Made by a program: the position numbers and the translations under genes
Shown here: piece after piece, positions 35,151 to 44,079 of the stretch
Layout: each line of letters begins with the position of its first letter
Position numbering within the stretch: position 1 is the first letter of the stretch
Notes under the pieces: generated by a model
The model's database searches: none
The model's input: only the letters and a program-made list of their open reading frames with translations
Told to the model about the DNA's origin: nothing
Source of the DNA: Tropicimonas aquimaris
GTDB lineage: Bacteria; Pseudomonadota; Alphaproteobacteria; Rhodobacterales; Rhodobacteraceae
Direction of reading: 5' to 3'
DNA: 64,000 bases
Assembly: GCF_042676185.1 (NCBI RefSeq)
Contig: NZ_JBHTJT010000008.1
Coordinates: forward strand, 62,001-126,000

Positions 35151-36374
35151 TCATTCCGCCACATGGGGCGTTTCCTTGGGGTGATGCTCGGGATCGGGCG
35201 TGTCGGTCTTCTTCTTGCCGCGCCGGAACAGCCGGGCAATCCGCTGGCCGCCTTCGACAAGGCCGCCGGGCAGGAAGGTCACCACGAGCATGAACAGGAT
35301 GCCGAGCGTCAGGTGCCAGCCCTTGCCGACGAAGGGATGGACGATGAAGACCATGAAGTCTTCCATCCCGTCCGGCAGAAAGGCGAACCACTGGTGCAGG
35401 ACGTTGTCGTTGATCTTCGAGAAAATGTTCTCGAAGTACTTGATGAAGCCCGCGCCGAGGACGGGACCGATCAGTGTGCCCGCGCCGCCGAGGATGGTCA
35501 TCAGCACGACCTCGCCGGAGGCGGTCCACTGCATGCGCTCGGCGCCGGCCAGAGGGTCCATCGCGGCGAGCAGGCCGCCGGCGAGCCCGGCATACATGCC
35601 GGAAATGATGAAGGCGGCGAGCGTGTAGGGCTTGGGGTTCAGGCCGGTGTAATTGAGCCGCTGCTGGTTCGACTTGACCGCGCGCAGCATCAGGCCGAAG
35701 GGCGAGCGGAACAGCCGGATGGCGAGGTAGAACACCACCAGCAGGAGGACGGCGCAGAGGTAGTAGCCGTTGTTGAACGTGAATTCCCAGCCGGCGACCT
35801 CGAGTTCGAGGAAGTTGTCGCGCATCGCCCAGCCGAACAGGTGCGGCACGTCTGGCAGGCCGGCGCGATGCAGGATCTGCGGGTCGTCGCCATAGACCTG
35901 CAGCCCGGTTTCGCCGTTCGTGAGGTTGAACTTGGGGTTCGACAGCACCGAATAGGCGAGGGCAAAGGACATTTGTGCGAAGGCGAGTGTCAGGATCGAG
36001 AAGTAGATCCCCGAACGGCGCAGCGAAACATAACCGATGAGCACGGAGAACAGCCCGGCCACGATGACCGCCAGGATGATCGCCGGGATCACGTTGTAGC
36101 TGAGCAGCTTGAACATCCAGACCGCGGCGTAGGACCCGACGCCGAGGAAGGCCGCGTGACCGAAGGAGAGGTAGCCAGTGAGGCCGAACAGGATGTTGAA
36201 GCCGATGGCGAAGATCCCGAAGATCGCGAAGCGCTGCATCAGGTCCGGGTAGCCGGCGTTGAATTGCGCGAGCGAGCTGTTCGTCGGGAAGGGGTTGAGA
36301 AGGAACGGAGCCGCGAGCGCCAGGAAGGCGACAACGATCAGCAGCATCGTGTCCTTGGAGTTGAGACCGAGCAT
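35151..36374 (-). CDS. HAAT-family ABC permease (LivM-like)
   Basis: This 407-residue protein has about ten membrane helices and the LivM signature YLSFGHAAFLGVGSYAA plus GAGTLIGPVLGAGFIKYFEN. A soluble loop of some 60 residues (about 150-215, NLTNGETGLQVYGDD) is longer than in typical LivM. The C-terminal cytoplasmic tail is charged (RGKKKTDTPDPEHHPKE). It pairs with the LivH-type permease four bases upstream in the operon. Confidence 0.92.
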   Translation of the reverse strand: MLGLNSKDTMLLIVVAFLALAAPFLLNPFPTNSSLAQFNAGYPDLMQRFAIFGIFAIGFNILFGLTGYLSFGHAAFLGVGSYAAVWMFKLLSYNVIPAIILAVIVAGLFSVLIGYVSLRRSGIYFSILTLAFAQMSFALAYSVLSNPKFNLTNGETGLQVYGDDPQILHRAGLPDVPHLFGWAMRDNFLELEVAGWEFTFNNGYYLCAVLLLVVFYLAIRLFRSPFGLMLRAVKSNQQRLNYTGLNPKPYTLAAFIISGMYAGLAGGLLAAMDPLAGAERMQWTASGEVVLMTILGGAGTLIGPVLGAGFIKYFENIFSKINDNVLHQWFAFLPDGMEDFMVFIVHPFVGKGWHLTLGILFMLVVTFLPGGLVEGGQRIARLFRRGKKKTDTPDPEHHPKETPHVAE

Positions 36375-36378
36375 GTGA

Positions 36379-37401
36379 TTATTCCTCCATCACGCCCTTG
36401 CGGCCCATCAGGCCCCGCGGACGGGTCAGCAGAACGATGATGGCGACCAGGTAGATGATGATCTGGTTGATCCCCGGAAGGGTGGTGGTGGCCCATGTGG
36501 TGGAGGCGAAGCTCTCCAGGATGCCGAGCATGAAGCCTGCGAGCACGGCGCCGGGCAGCGAGCCCATGCCGCCGACCACGACCACGACGAAGCTGAGCAC
36601 GAGGAAATCCATCCCCATGTGATAGTTCGGCGCAACGATCGGCCCGTACATGACGCCCGCGAGACCGGCCACGGCGGCGGCGAGGCCGAACATGATGGTG
36701 AAGCGGCGGTCGATGTCGATGCCCAGGAGGCCCACGGTTTCACGGTCGGCCATGCCGGCGCGGACCACCATGCCGAAGGTCGTGAATTGCAGGAAGGAGA
36801 AGACGCCGCCGATGACCACGACCGCGAACAGGAAGTAGACCAGTCTCCAGATCGGGTAGGGCAGGTCGAGTCCGAGCCAGGAGCCGAGATTCACCACGCC
36901 CATCAGTGCGTCGGGCGGCGGGGTCTGGATCGGGTTGGCGCCGAAGAAGTACTTGATGACCTCCTGCAGCACGATGGCCAGGCCGAAGGTCACGAGGATC
37001 TGGTCGGCATGGGGGCGCTTGTAGAAGTGCTTGATCAGGCCGCGCTCCATTGCGAAGCCGATGCCGATCATGATCGGAATGGCGACGAGGATGGACAGAG
37101 GCACCGCCCAGTCGATGATTGCACCGCCGATCTCCGGGCCGAACCATGACTCGACGTATGGCGATTTCACCTTGAGGGGATTGCCGAGGAAGTCCGTTTT
37201 GGTCTCGTCGATCGTCTCGAAAGACAGGCTCAGCAACCGCTGCAGTGTCACTGCGCAGAAGGCGCCGAGCATGAAGAGCGCGCCATGCGCGAAGTTCACG
37301 ACGCCCAAGGTGCCGAAGATGAGTGTAAGCCCGAGCGCGATCAGCGCATAGGCCGAGCCCTTGTCGAGCCCGTTCAGAATCTGAAGGAGGATCGCGTCCA
37401 T
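36379..37401 (-). CDS. HAAT-family ABC permease (LivH-like)
   Basis: This 340-residue membrane protein carries LivH signatures GLTLIFGTLGVVNFAHGALFMLGAF and GGMGSLPGAVLAGFMLGILES. A 50-residue insertion (about 50-95, SFETIDETKTDFLGNPLKV) lies after the second helix, longer than in E. coli LivH. The ATG at 37401 has AGGTGGGG just upstream, preferred over a GTG three codons earlier. It follows the binding-protein gene after a stem-loop at 37462-37488. Confidence 0.92.
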   Translation of the reverse strand: MDAILLQILNGLDKGSAYALIALGLTLIFGTLGVVNFAHGALFMLGAFCAVTLQRLLSLSFETIDETKTDFLGNPLKVKSPYVESWFGPEIGGAIIDWAVPLSILVAIPIMIGIGFAMERGLIKHFYKRPHADQILVTFGLAIVLQEVIKYFFGANPIQTPPPDALMGVVNLGSWLGLDLPYPIWRLVYFLFAVVVIGGVFSFLQFTTFGMVVRAGMADRETVGLLGIDIDRRFTIMFGLAAAVAGLAGVMYGPIVAPNYHMGMDFLVLSFVVVVVGGMGSLPGAVLAGFMLGILESFASTTWATTTLPGINQIIIYLVAIIVLLTRPRGLMGRKGVMEE

Positions 37402-37461
37402 GTTCCCCACCTGTATCGTGTCCGGGGCCTCGGCTGGGAGATGCCACCAGAATTCAGAGGT

Positions 37462-37488
37462 GCCGGTCGCGTGTGAAACGCGACCGGC
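37462..37488 (-). other. Intercistronic stem-loop between binding-protein and permease genes
   Basis: GCCGGTCGCG and CGCGACCGGC form a perfect 10-base stem with a TGTGAAA loop and no T-run. It lies 19 bases after the binding-protein stop, where such structures usually protect the upstream mRNA and raise binding-protein levels over permease levels. Confidence 0.75.
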
Positions 37489-37506
37489 GAGAGTTGTGTG
37501 AGCGGA

Positions 37507-38859
37507 TCAGGCGCCGTCGTTGCACTCGCCGAGCGAGGCTTCGTCGCCACCGAACATCGGGTGGTTCGGCGGATACTCGACCTGCGCACGCGGCGTGACT
37601 TCAACGACCTCGAGCGTGTCGTACTCGTTGGTCGGGTTCTCGGCGCCCTTCACCACGAGCACGTCCTTGAAGCACTGGTGATCCTCGGCGCGGTAGAGCG
37701 TCGGGCCGTTGCCGAGACCGTCGAACTCGAAGCCTTCGAGTGCCTCGACGACGGCGCAGGGCGCAAACGAGCCGGCGCGGGCGACGGCATCGGCGTAGAG
37801 CAGGACCTGCGCGTAGCAGGTGTGGGCCGAGTTCGACGGCGGACGGCCGTATTTCTCGCCGAAGGACTTGACGAAGGCCTTGGAGCCCTCGTCCGTAAGC
37901 TGCCAGTTCCAGTTCATCGAGCCCAGTACGCCCTTGATGTTCTCGCCAGCGCCGGCTGCCATCAGTTCGGAGTAGAGGGGAACGACGATCTCGAACTGCT
38001 TGCCGTTGACCATCTTGTCACGCAGGCCGAACTGCACGGCGTTGGTGAGCGAGTTCACCATGTTGCCGCCGTAGTGGTTGAGTACGAGCACGTCGGCGCC
38101 GGAGTTCAGAACCGGCGCGATATAGGACGAGAAGTCGGTTGACGCGAGCGGCGTCAGCACGTTCTCCACGGTTTCCCAGCCCAGTGCCTCGGTCGACGCC
38201 TGGATCGACTCCTGTTGGGTCCAGCCCCAGTTGTAGTCGGCGGTCAGGTGATAGGCGCGGCGTTCCTTGCCATAGGCGTTCGCCAGCACCGGGGCCAGAG
38301 CAGCGCCCGACATGTAGGCGTTGAAGAAATGGCGGAAGCCGTTGGCCTTACGGTCCTTGCCGGTCGTGTCGTTGGCGTGGGTCAGGCCAGCCATGAAGAT
38401 GATGCCGGCTTCCTGGCAGAGGCCCTGCACGGCCACCGCAACACCCGAAGAGGAGCCGCCGTTGATCATGACCGCGCCGTCTTTTTCGATCATCGACTTG
38501 GCCGCTGCGCGCGCGGCGTCGGACTTGGTCTGGGTGTCGCCGGTCACGAAGGTGACCTTCTTGCCCAGGATGCCAGTTCCGTCCAGCGCCTTGGACGAGA
38601 AGGTGTTCAGCATGCCGCCGTCGCCTTCGCCATTGAGGTGCTCGACCGCGAGCTGCTGAGCGCGCAGTTCGTCGGCTCCCTCGTCGGCATAGGGGCCGGA
38701 TTGCGGAACATTGAAACCCAGGGTGACGGTCGAGCCGGTGGGCTCGTTGGTGAACGCGTGGGCCGAGCTGGCCGTGAAGATCGTGGGCAGTGCCAGGCCG
38801 GCACCTGCGGCGGCACCAGTCTTGAGCGCGCCACGGCGCGTCACGTTGTATTTCGACAT
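37507..38859 (-). CDS. HAAT-family ABC substrate-binding protein
   Basis: This 450-residue periplasmic binding protein starts MSKYNVTRRGALKTGAAAGAG and has a twin-arginine-like signal (RRGALK, then a hydrophobic stretch, cleavage after SSAHA). The fold is a type-1 periplasmic protein: VTLGFNVPQSGPYADEGADEL opens the first lobe and MINGGSSSGVAVAVQGL forms a ligand loop. GGGAGGACTAC precedes the ATG at 38859. It is the first gene of the importer operon, divergent from the XRE regulator at 39074, which probably controls it. Confidence 0.92.
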   Translation of the reverse strand: MSKYNVTRRGALKTGAAAGAGLALPTIFTASSAHAFTNEPTGSTVTLGFNVPQSGPYADEGADELRAQQLAVEHLNGEGDGGMLNTFSSKALDGTGILGKKVTFVTGDTQTKSDAARAAAKSMIEKDGAVMINGGSSSGVAVAVQGLCQEAGIIFMAGLTHANDTTGKDRKANGFRHFFNAYMSGAALAPVLANAYGKERRAYHLTADYNWGWTQQESIQASTEALGWETVENVLTPLASTDFSSYIAPVLNSGADVLVLNHYGGNMVNSLTNAVQFGLRDKMVNGKQFEIVVPLYSELMAAGAGENIKGVLGSMNWNWQLTDEGSKAFVKSFGEKYGRPPSNSAHTCYAQVLLYADAVARAGSFAPCAVVEALEGFEFDGLGNGPTLYRAEDHQCFKDVLVVKGAENPTNEYDTLEVVEVTPRAQVEYPPNHPMFGGDEASLGECNDGA

Positions 38860-38956
38860 GTAGTCCTCCCAATGTAGTGTCGCCCGGAGAGTCCTCGGTC
38901 CCCGGCTGCCCGTCTTGCAGGCCAGTTCAGTATCCGCCCCAATTGTCAAAGCTGGC

Positions 38957-39025
38957 AACAAATGCTTTTGTTCGAACGATTTTTTTGTAAAGTTATATAC
39001 ACGCGTTACGAAAATCTTGTAAAAG
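38957..39025. promoter_or_regulatory. Candidate operators between the ABC operon and the XRE regulator
   Basis: This AT-rich patch in a GC-rich genome contains a perfect inverted repeat AACAAA-TGCT-TTTGTT (38957-38972) and two similar elements, TTTGTAAAG (38984-38992) and CTTGTAAAAG (39016-39025), 32 bases or about three helical turns apart. TTTGTAAA/TTTGCAAA-like elements fit what is known for RamB/ScfR-type regulators, but the assignment here is inference. Confidence 0.5.
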
Positions 39026-39073
39026 CATTCTCAATGCAGCGCAGAAAGCCATTGGGATGATGGGGAAAAGTCT

Positions 39074-40387
39074 ATGGCACGTCCCTCACTGACAGGCAGT
39101 CGAATCCGCGAGCGACGGACGATGACCGGCCGCAAGCAGGCCGATCTGGCGCGATCGGTGGGTATTTCTGCGTCGTATCTGAACCTGATCGAGCACAATC
39201 GGCGAAGAATCGGGGGCAAACTCTTGAGCAATATTGCGCGAGAGCTTGGGGTAGAGCCCTCCGCGCTGTCCGAAGGGGCGGAGGCGGCGCTGCTGAACGC
39301 GCTCAGGGAGGCCGCGGCGGACCACGAGGGTGCGGCGGAGGATCTGCCCCGCCTGGAGGAGTTTGTCGGCCGCTTTCCCGGCTGGGCACGGTTGCTCGCC
39401 GAGACACGCCAGCGCGCGACCGGGCTGGAACATGCAGTGGATGTACTGTCGGACAGGATGACCCACGATCCGTTCCTTTCGGCCTCGCTGCACGAGGTGA
39501 TCTCCACCGTGACCGCGATCCGCTCCACGGCGACGATCCTGGCCGAGACGCGGGACATCGATCCGGAATGGCGGGATCGGTTCCACCGCAACATGGCCGA
39601 GGAATCCGCCAGGCTGGCGGAGAGCGCGGAGGCGCTGGTGCGCTACCTCGACGAGGCGAGTTCGACCGAGTTTGCAGCCTCCACGCCGCAGGAGGAACTC
39701 GACGGCTGGCTGCGGCAATCGGGCTACCATGTCGCCGAGCTGGAAGACGCTCGGCCGACCGATCCGGAAAAGCTCGTCGAACGTGCCGAGAACCTGCGGA
39801 GTGCCGCGGCGCGCTCGCTGGCGCTGAACTATCTGCGGCGCTACCGAGAGGATGCCGAGCACATGCCGCTGGGAGCCTTCCAAGAAGAAGCCCGGAAGGT
39901 CGGGTTCGATCCGGCGGCGGTGGCGATGCGTTTCGGCGTCGATCTGGGCGCGGTGTTTCGTCGCCTCGCGACGCTCCCGGCGGATCGGATCGGCGGCGAG
40001 ATCGGGCTGGTGTCCTGCGACGCCTCGGGCACGCTGACCTTCCGCAAGCCGGTGGACGGGTTTCCCATGCCGCGCTACTCGGCGGCCTGTTCGCTCTGGC
40101 CGCTTTACCAGGCGTTGTCTCGACCGATGGCGCCCGTGCGGCGGCTGGTCGAGATGGGCGGGCGCAATCCGCGCCTGTTTCTCACCTATTCGGTGTGCCA
40201 AAGTCGCCAGCCGGCGGGGTTCGACGGGCCACAAGTCCTGGAGGCGGCCATGCTCATCCTGCCGCAGGACATGGTCGATACGGCCGAGGCGCGGGAGCCT
40301 CTGGAGATCGGCACCTCCTGCCGGATCTGCCCGCGCACGGCCTGCGCTGCCCGTCGCGAGCCGTCGATCATGGCAGAGGCGTTTTGA
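39074..40387 (+). CDS. XRE-family regulator with DUF2083 (short-chain acyl-CoA regulator) and a HisKA-like segment
   Basis: This 437-residue protein has an N-terminal XRE helix-turn-helix (residues 9-62, KQADLARSVGISASYLNLIE), a middle region, and a C-terminal DUF2083 domain ending with a cysteine cluster (GTSCRICPRTACAARREPS), as in RamB/PrpR/ScfR-type regulators of acetate and propionate metabolism. The middle segment at residues 134-193 looks like a histidine-kinase dimerisation helix: FLSASLHEVIST aligns with FLSQISHELRTP of the kinase at 41263, with His140 at the phospho-acceptor position. The family's usual IrrE-like metallopeptidase middle is replaced. It is divergent from the importer operon and leads into the two-component genes. 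Confidence 0.88.
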   Translation: MARPSLTGSRIRERRTMTGRKQADLARSVGISASYLNLIEHNRRRIGGKLLSNIARELGVEPSALSEGAEAALLNALREAAADHEGAAEDLPRLEEFVGRFPGWARLLAETRQRATGLEHAVDVLSDRMTHDPFLSASLHEVISTVTAIRSTATILAETRDIDPEWRDRFHRNMAEESARLAESAEALVRYLDEASSTEFAASTPQEELDGWLRQSGYHVAELEDARPTDPEKLVERAENLRSAAARSLALNYLRRYREDAEHMPLGAFQEEARKVGFDPAAVAMRFGVDLGAVFRRLATLPADRIGGEIGLVSCDASGTLTFRKPVDGFPMPRYSAACSLWPLYQALSRPMAPVRRLVEMGGRNPRLFLTYSVCQSRQPAGFDGPQVLEAAMLILPQDMVDTAEAREPLEIGTSCRICPRTACAARREPSIMAEAF

Positions 40388-40462
40388 CACGCACCTCGTA
40401 AGGGGTGATAGTGCGCTCAAGCGGCCGCGGGGAGGCGTGCCGCTTCTTCGGGGGGATGCCGG

Positions 40463-40846
40463 ATGGAAAAACGCGTTTTGCTTGTAGAGGATGAGCCGAA
40501 CATCATCGAAGCGATCCGGTTCATCCTGTCGCGGGACGGATGGTCGGTGGAGACGCATGTGGACGGCGCGACTGCAGTGGAAAAGGTGCTGGCCGCGCCG
40601 CCGGATGTGTTGGTGCTCGACGTGATGCTGCCCGGGCGCTCCGGTTTCGAGATCCTGCGCGACCTGCGCGCCGATCCGGCGACGGCCGAACTGCCGGTGC
40701 TGATGCTGACGGCCAAGGGGCAGGAACGCGACCGCGAACAGGCCGAACGCTACGGCGTGAGTTGTTTCATGAAGAAACCCTTCGCCAATGCCGAGGTGCT
40801 CGAGACCGTCAATGCGCTGCAGGCCGGCGCCATGGGTCGGGTTTGA
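40463..40846 (+). CDS. Stand-alone receiver-domain response regulator
   Basis: This 127-residue CheY-like protein has the acidic pair in VEDEPN, the phospho-acceptor Asp in VLDVMLPGRSG (about residue 53), a Thr in LMLTAKG and the conserved Lys in FMKKPF. No output domain follows. It lies directly upstream of, and overlaps by four bases with, an unknown membrane protein and then the symporter-histidine kinase. Without an effector domain it must act through a partner protein. The kinase downstream is its likely phosphodonor. Confidence 0.93.
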   Translation: MEKRVLLVEDEPNIIEAIRFILSRDGWSVETHVDGATAVEKVLAAPPDVLVLDVMLPGRSGFEILRDLRADPATAELPVLMLTAKGQERDREQAERYGVSCFMKKPFANAEVLETVNALQAGAMGRV

Positions 40847-41259
40847 GCGGGAAGACCGGATCGGAGACCGATGCCCTGCCGGGCGGCGCATCGCGCCCGG
40901 CGCCATCGGCCACGCCCGAGCCCACCAAGGATGGGTGGGAGGAATGGGAGAACCTCGCCCTCGAAGGAGATGACCGCAAGCGTGCCCCGGTGTTTCTCGG
41001 GCGGGACATCTATCGCCGGCGGCGCATCATGGACGCGGCCCGGCTGCTTCCGGCGCTCGGCACGGCGCTGCTTCTGCTGCCGATGCTCTGGGCGCGCAAT
41101 CATGGGACGGCAGCGGGTGTCGTCTATCTTTTCCTGGTCTGGTTCGGTCTGATCCTGGCGGCGGCCTACCTGTCGCGCCGCCTGTCGGAGCCGTTGCGGC
41201 AGGTCGACCGACCAGAACAGGACGCTCCCGAGGTCGCAAGCGAGCCGGGATCGGGCTGA
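40843..41259 (+). CDS. Unknown two-helix membrane protein in a two-component cluster
   Basis: This 138-residue protein starts from a TTG that overlaps the receiver gene stop by four bases. A polar N-terminal part (about residues 1-55, with WEEWENLALEGDD) is followed by RDIYRRRRI, then two membrane helices (about 64-80 and 88-108) and a charged tail. The two helices, short loop and N-terminal cytoplasmic segment resemble small accessory membrane proteins found next to sodium/solute-type symporters. It ends 4 bases before the symporter-kinase gene. I do not recognise a named family. Confidence 0.72.
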   Translation: MSGKTGSETDALPGGASRPAPSATPEPTKDGWEEWENLALEGDDRKRAPVFLGRDIYRRRRIMDAARLLPALGTALLLLPMLWARNHGTAAGVVYLFLVWFGLILAAAYLSRRLSEPLRQVDRPEQDAPEVASEPGSG

Positions 41260-41262
41260 GTC

Positions 41263-43971
41263 ATGTCGTTCAACGCGCTCGTCGTCATTTCGCTGGCGTA
41301 TGTGATCTTTCTGTTCAGCGTGGCCGCCTTCGCCGACCGACGGGCGCGCAGAATCGGTGGCGGCTGGCTGGGCTCACCGCTTGTCTATACACTTTCGCTC
41401 TCGGTTTATTGCACGGCCTGGACCTTCTACGGCGCGGTCGGCTACGCGGCGCGCTCGGGGCTGGAGTTCATTACGATCTACCTCGGCCCGACGCTCGTCT
41501 TCACCGGCTGGTGGTTGCTGCTGCGCAAGCTGGTACGGGTTGGGCGAAGCCAGCGCATCACCTCGATCGCGGACATGATCTCCTCGCGCTATGGCAAATC
41601 GAATTCCCTTGGCGTGCTGGTGACGATGATGGCGGTCGTCGGTACGACGCCCTACATCGCGCTGCAACTGCAGTCGGTGACGTTGTCCTTCGGGGTCTTT
41701 GCCATCGAGGACCCGCATGGCTGGAACCCCGCGAACCCGGCTTCGACCGGACTCTGGGTCGCGGGCGGTCTGGCGCTCTTCACCATTATTTTCGGCACCC
41801 GCAACCTCAACACGAACGAACGGCACCATGGCGTGGTAATGGCGATCGCCATCGAGGCGGTGGTCAAGCTGCTCGCGCTCATGGCCGTGGGGGTCTTCGT
41901 GGTCTGGGGGATCGCGGACGGGCCGGCCGACATGCTGGCGCGGATCGACGCCTCCTCGATCGCCGGCTGGGATATCGAGCCGTCCCGCTGGGCCGGACTG
42001 ATCTTCACCTCGGCGGCGGCGATCCTCTGTCTGCCGCGGATGTTCCAGGTCATGGTTGTCGAGAACACCGACGAGGCGCATCTCGGCGTCGCCTCCTGGG
42101 CCTTTCCGCTTTACCTGTTCCTGATGAGCCTCTTCGTGGTGCCGATCGCCGTGATCGGGCTGGAACACATGCCGGCGGGCTCCAATCCGGATCTCTTCGT
42201 GCTCACCTTGCCGCTGCAGGAGGAATGGGACTACCTCGCCGTCTTCGCTTTCCTCGGCGGGTTCTCTTCGGCAACATCGATGGTGATCGTGGCGGCGCTG
42301 GCGCTGGCGACGATGGTGTCGAACCACGTGATCATGCCGCTCTACCTGTCGCGCCGTCCCGGCGGCGCGACGATGGCAGGCGATGTGCGAAGGGTCGTTT
42401 TGCGGTCGCGGCGCTTCTCCATCGGCGGGGTGCTGCTGCTGGGTTACCTTTACTACCGCTTTTCGGGCGGGTCGACGGCGCTGGCCTCGATCGGTCTGAT
42501 CTCATTCGTGGGCGTCAGCCAGGTGCTTCCGGCCCTGTTGGGTGGGTTGTTCTGGCGTGGCGGGACGCGGGTCGGCGCGGCGGCGGGGCTGCTCACCGGC
42601 TTCGCTGTCTGGGCTTACACGCTGTTCCTGCCGAGCTTCGGCCCGGCCGGCCCGTTCAACGCCGCGATTCTGGCCGATGGCCCGTTGGGTGTGTTCTGGC
42701 TCCGGCCACAGGCGCTATTCGGGATCGGCGGGATGGACCCGTTGATCCACGCGGTCTTCTGGTCGATCCTGCTCAACACCATCGCCTATTGCGGCGTTTC
42801 CATCGCCACCTTCCCGACCCCTATGGAGCGGCTGCAAGGGGCGCAGGTGGTCAATGTGTTCGAGCACACGCTGGGCGCGCGCGGCTGGAGCCGGGGCAGT
42901 GCCGAGGCGGAGGATCTGCTGATGATGGCGCAGCGTATCCTTGGCGCGACCGAGGCGCAGGCGCTGTTCCACGGCGAGGCCGCGGCACAGGGCAAGGCGG
43001 GCTACCTGCCGGATACGACGCCGGAATTCCTCGACCGGCTGGAGCGGGAGCTGTCGGCCAGCGTCGGGGCTGCGACGGCCCACGCGATGGTGGCGCAGAT
43101 CGCGGGCTCCTCCTCGGTGCTGGTGGAGGACCTGATCCGCGTCGCCGACGAGGCGCAACAGATTCTCGAGTATTCCAACCGGCTGGAGGCGCAGTCCGAA
43201 GAGCTCGAGCGCACGGCGCGTCAGCTCCGCGAGGCCAACCAGAAACTGACCGAGCTGTCGATCCAGAAGGATGCCTTCCTCAGCCAAATCAGCCACGAAC
43301 TGCGCACGCCTATGACCTCGGTCCGGGCGTTCGCGGAGATCCTGCGCGAAGGCGGGCTCGCCGAGGAGGAGACGACGCGCTATGCCGGGATCATACACGA
43401 CGAGGCGATCCGGCTGACCCGCCTGCTCGACGATCTGCTCGACCTGAGCGTGCTGGAGAACGCGCAGGTCAGCCTGACGCTCGGCCCCGCCCGGCTCAAG
43501 GAACTGATCGACCGGGCGATTGCGGCAACCGGCGCGATGACGGAGGTGCGCGCGAGCATCGGTCTCGAACTTCACCGGACGCCGGCCGACGAGCAGATTC
43601 ACCTGGTAACCGATGCGGACCGGCTGACGCAGGTCTTCATCAATCTTATCGGCAACGCGCGGAAATATTGCGATGCCGAGCATCCGGAACTGACGATCCG
43701 CGTGCGGCGTCAGAACGGGCAGGCGGTGGTGGATTTCATCGATAACGGCACGGGCATTCCGGCGCGCAGCCAGGATATCATCTTTGAGAAATTCTCGCGC
43801 CTGTCCGACCAGTCCGCCGCGGGCGGGGCTGGGCTCGGGCTGGCGATCTGCCGCGAGATCATGGCGCGGCTGGGCGGCGCGATCGAATACCTGCCGGGGC
43901 AGGGCGGCGCGGCCTTCCGCGTGACCCTGCCGCTGACCGAGGCCTCTGACACGGCGCGCGCGGCGGAATAG
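41263..43971 (+). CDS. Sodium/solute symporter-fused sensor histidine kinase
   Basis: This 902-residue protein combines an N-terminal SSS-type transporter domain of about a dozen helices (residues 1-500), a linker coiled coil (around 630-665, RLEAQSEELERTARQLREANQKL) and a histidine kinase core. The phospho-accepting His678 is in SQISHELRTPM; the ATPase has the N box FINLIGNARKY, G1 DNGTGIP and G2 GGAGLGLAI. This is the CrbS-like design, known to control acetate use in gamma-proteobacteria. Here it probably senses or transports a short carboxylate and phosphorylates the receiver at 40463. Whether the transporter part moves solute is not known. Confidence 0.93.
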   Translation: MSFNALVVISLAYVIFLFSVAAFADRRARRIGGGWLGSPLVYTLSLSVYCTAWTFYGAVGYAARSGLEFITIYLGPTLVFTGWWLLLRKLVRVGRSQRITSIADMISSRYGKSNSLGVLVTMMAVVGTTPYIALQLQSVTLSFGVFAIEDPHGWNPANPASTGLWVAGGLALFTIIFGTRNLNTNERHHGVVMAIAIEAVVKLLALMAVGVFVVWGIADGPADMLARIDASSIAGWDIEPSRWAGLIFTSAAAILCLPRMFQVMVVENTDEAHLGVASWAFPLYLFLMSLFVVPIAVIGLEHMPAGSNPDLFVLTLPLQEEWDYLAVFAFLGGFSSATSMVIVAALALATMVSNHVIMPLYLSRRPGGATMAGDVRRVVLRSRRFSIGGVLLLGYLYYRFSGGSTALASIGLISFVGVSQVLPALLGGLFWRGGTRVGAAAGLLTGFAVWAYTLFLPSFGPAGPFNAAILADGPLGVFWLRPQALFGIGGMDPLIHAVFWSILLNTIAYCGVSIATFPTPMERLQGAQVVNVFEHTLGARGWSRGSAEAEDLLMMAQRILGATEAQALFHGEAAAQGKAGYLPDTTPEFLDRLERELSASVGAATAHAMVAQIAGSSSVLVEDLIRVADEAQQILEYSNRLEAQSEELERTARQLREANQKLTELSIQKDAFLSQISHELRTPMTSVRAFAEILREGGLAEEETTRYAGIIHDEAIRLTRLLDDLLDLSVLENAQVSLTLGPARLKELIDRAIAATGAMTEVRASIGLELHRTPADEQIHLVTDADRLTQVFINLIGNARKYCDAEHPELTIRVRRQNGQAVVDFIDNGTGIPARSQDIIFEKFSRLSDQSAAGGAGLGLAICREIMARLGGAIEYLPGQGGAAFRVTLPLTEASDTARAAE

Positions 43972-44079
43972 TCTGCGCGAACGGGGCGGGTCTTAACCCT
44001 TTGCCAAGGGAGTTCGGTGCAACCTGTTGCGGAACCCTCCCTGCCGCGATCCCGCCGGCGGACCAAGGACAATGTCGCA

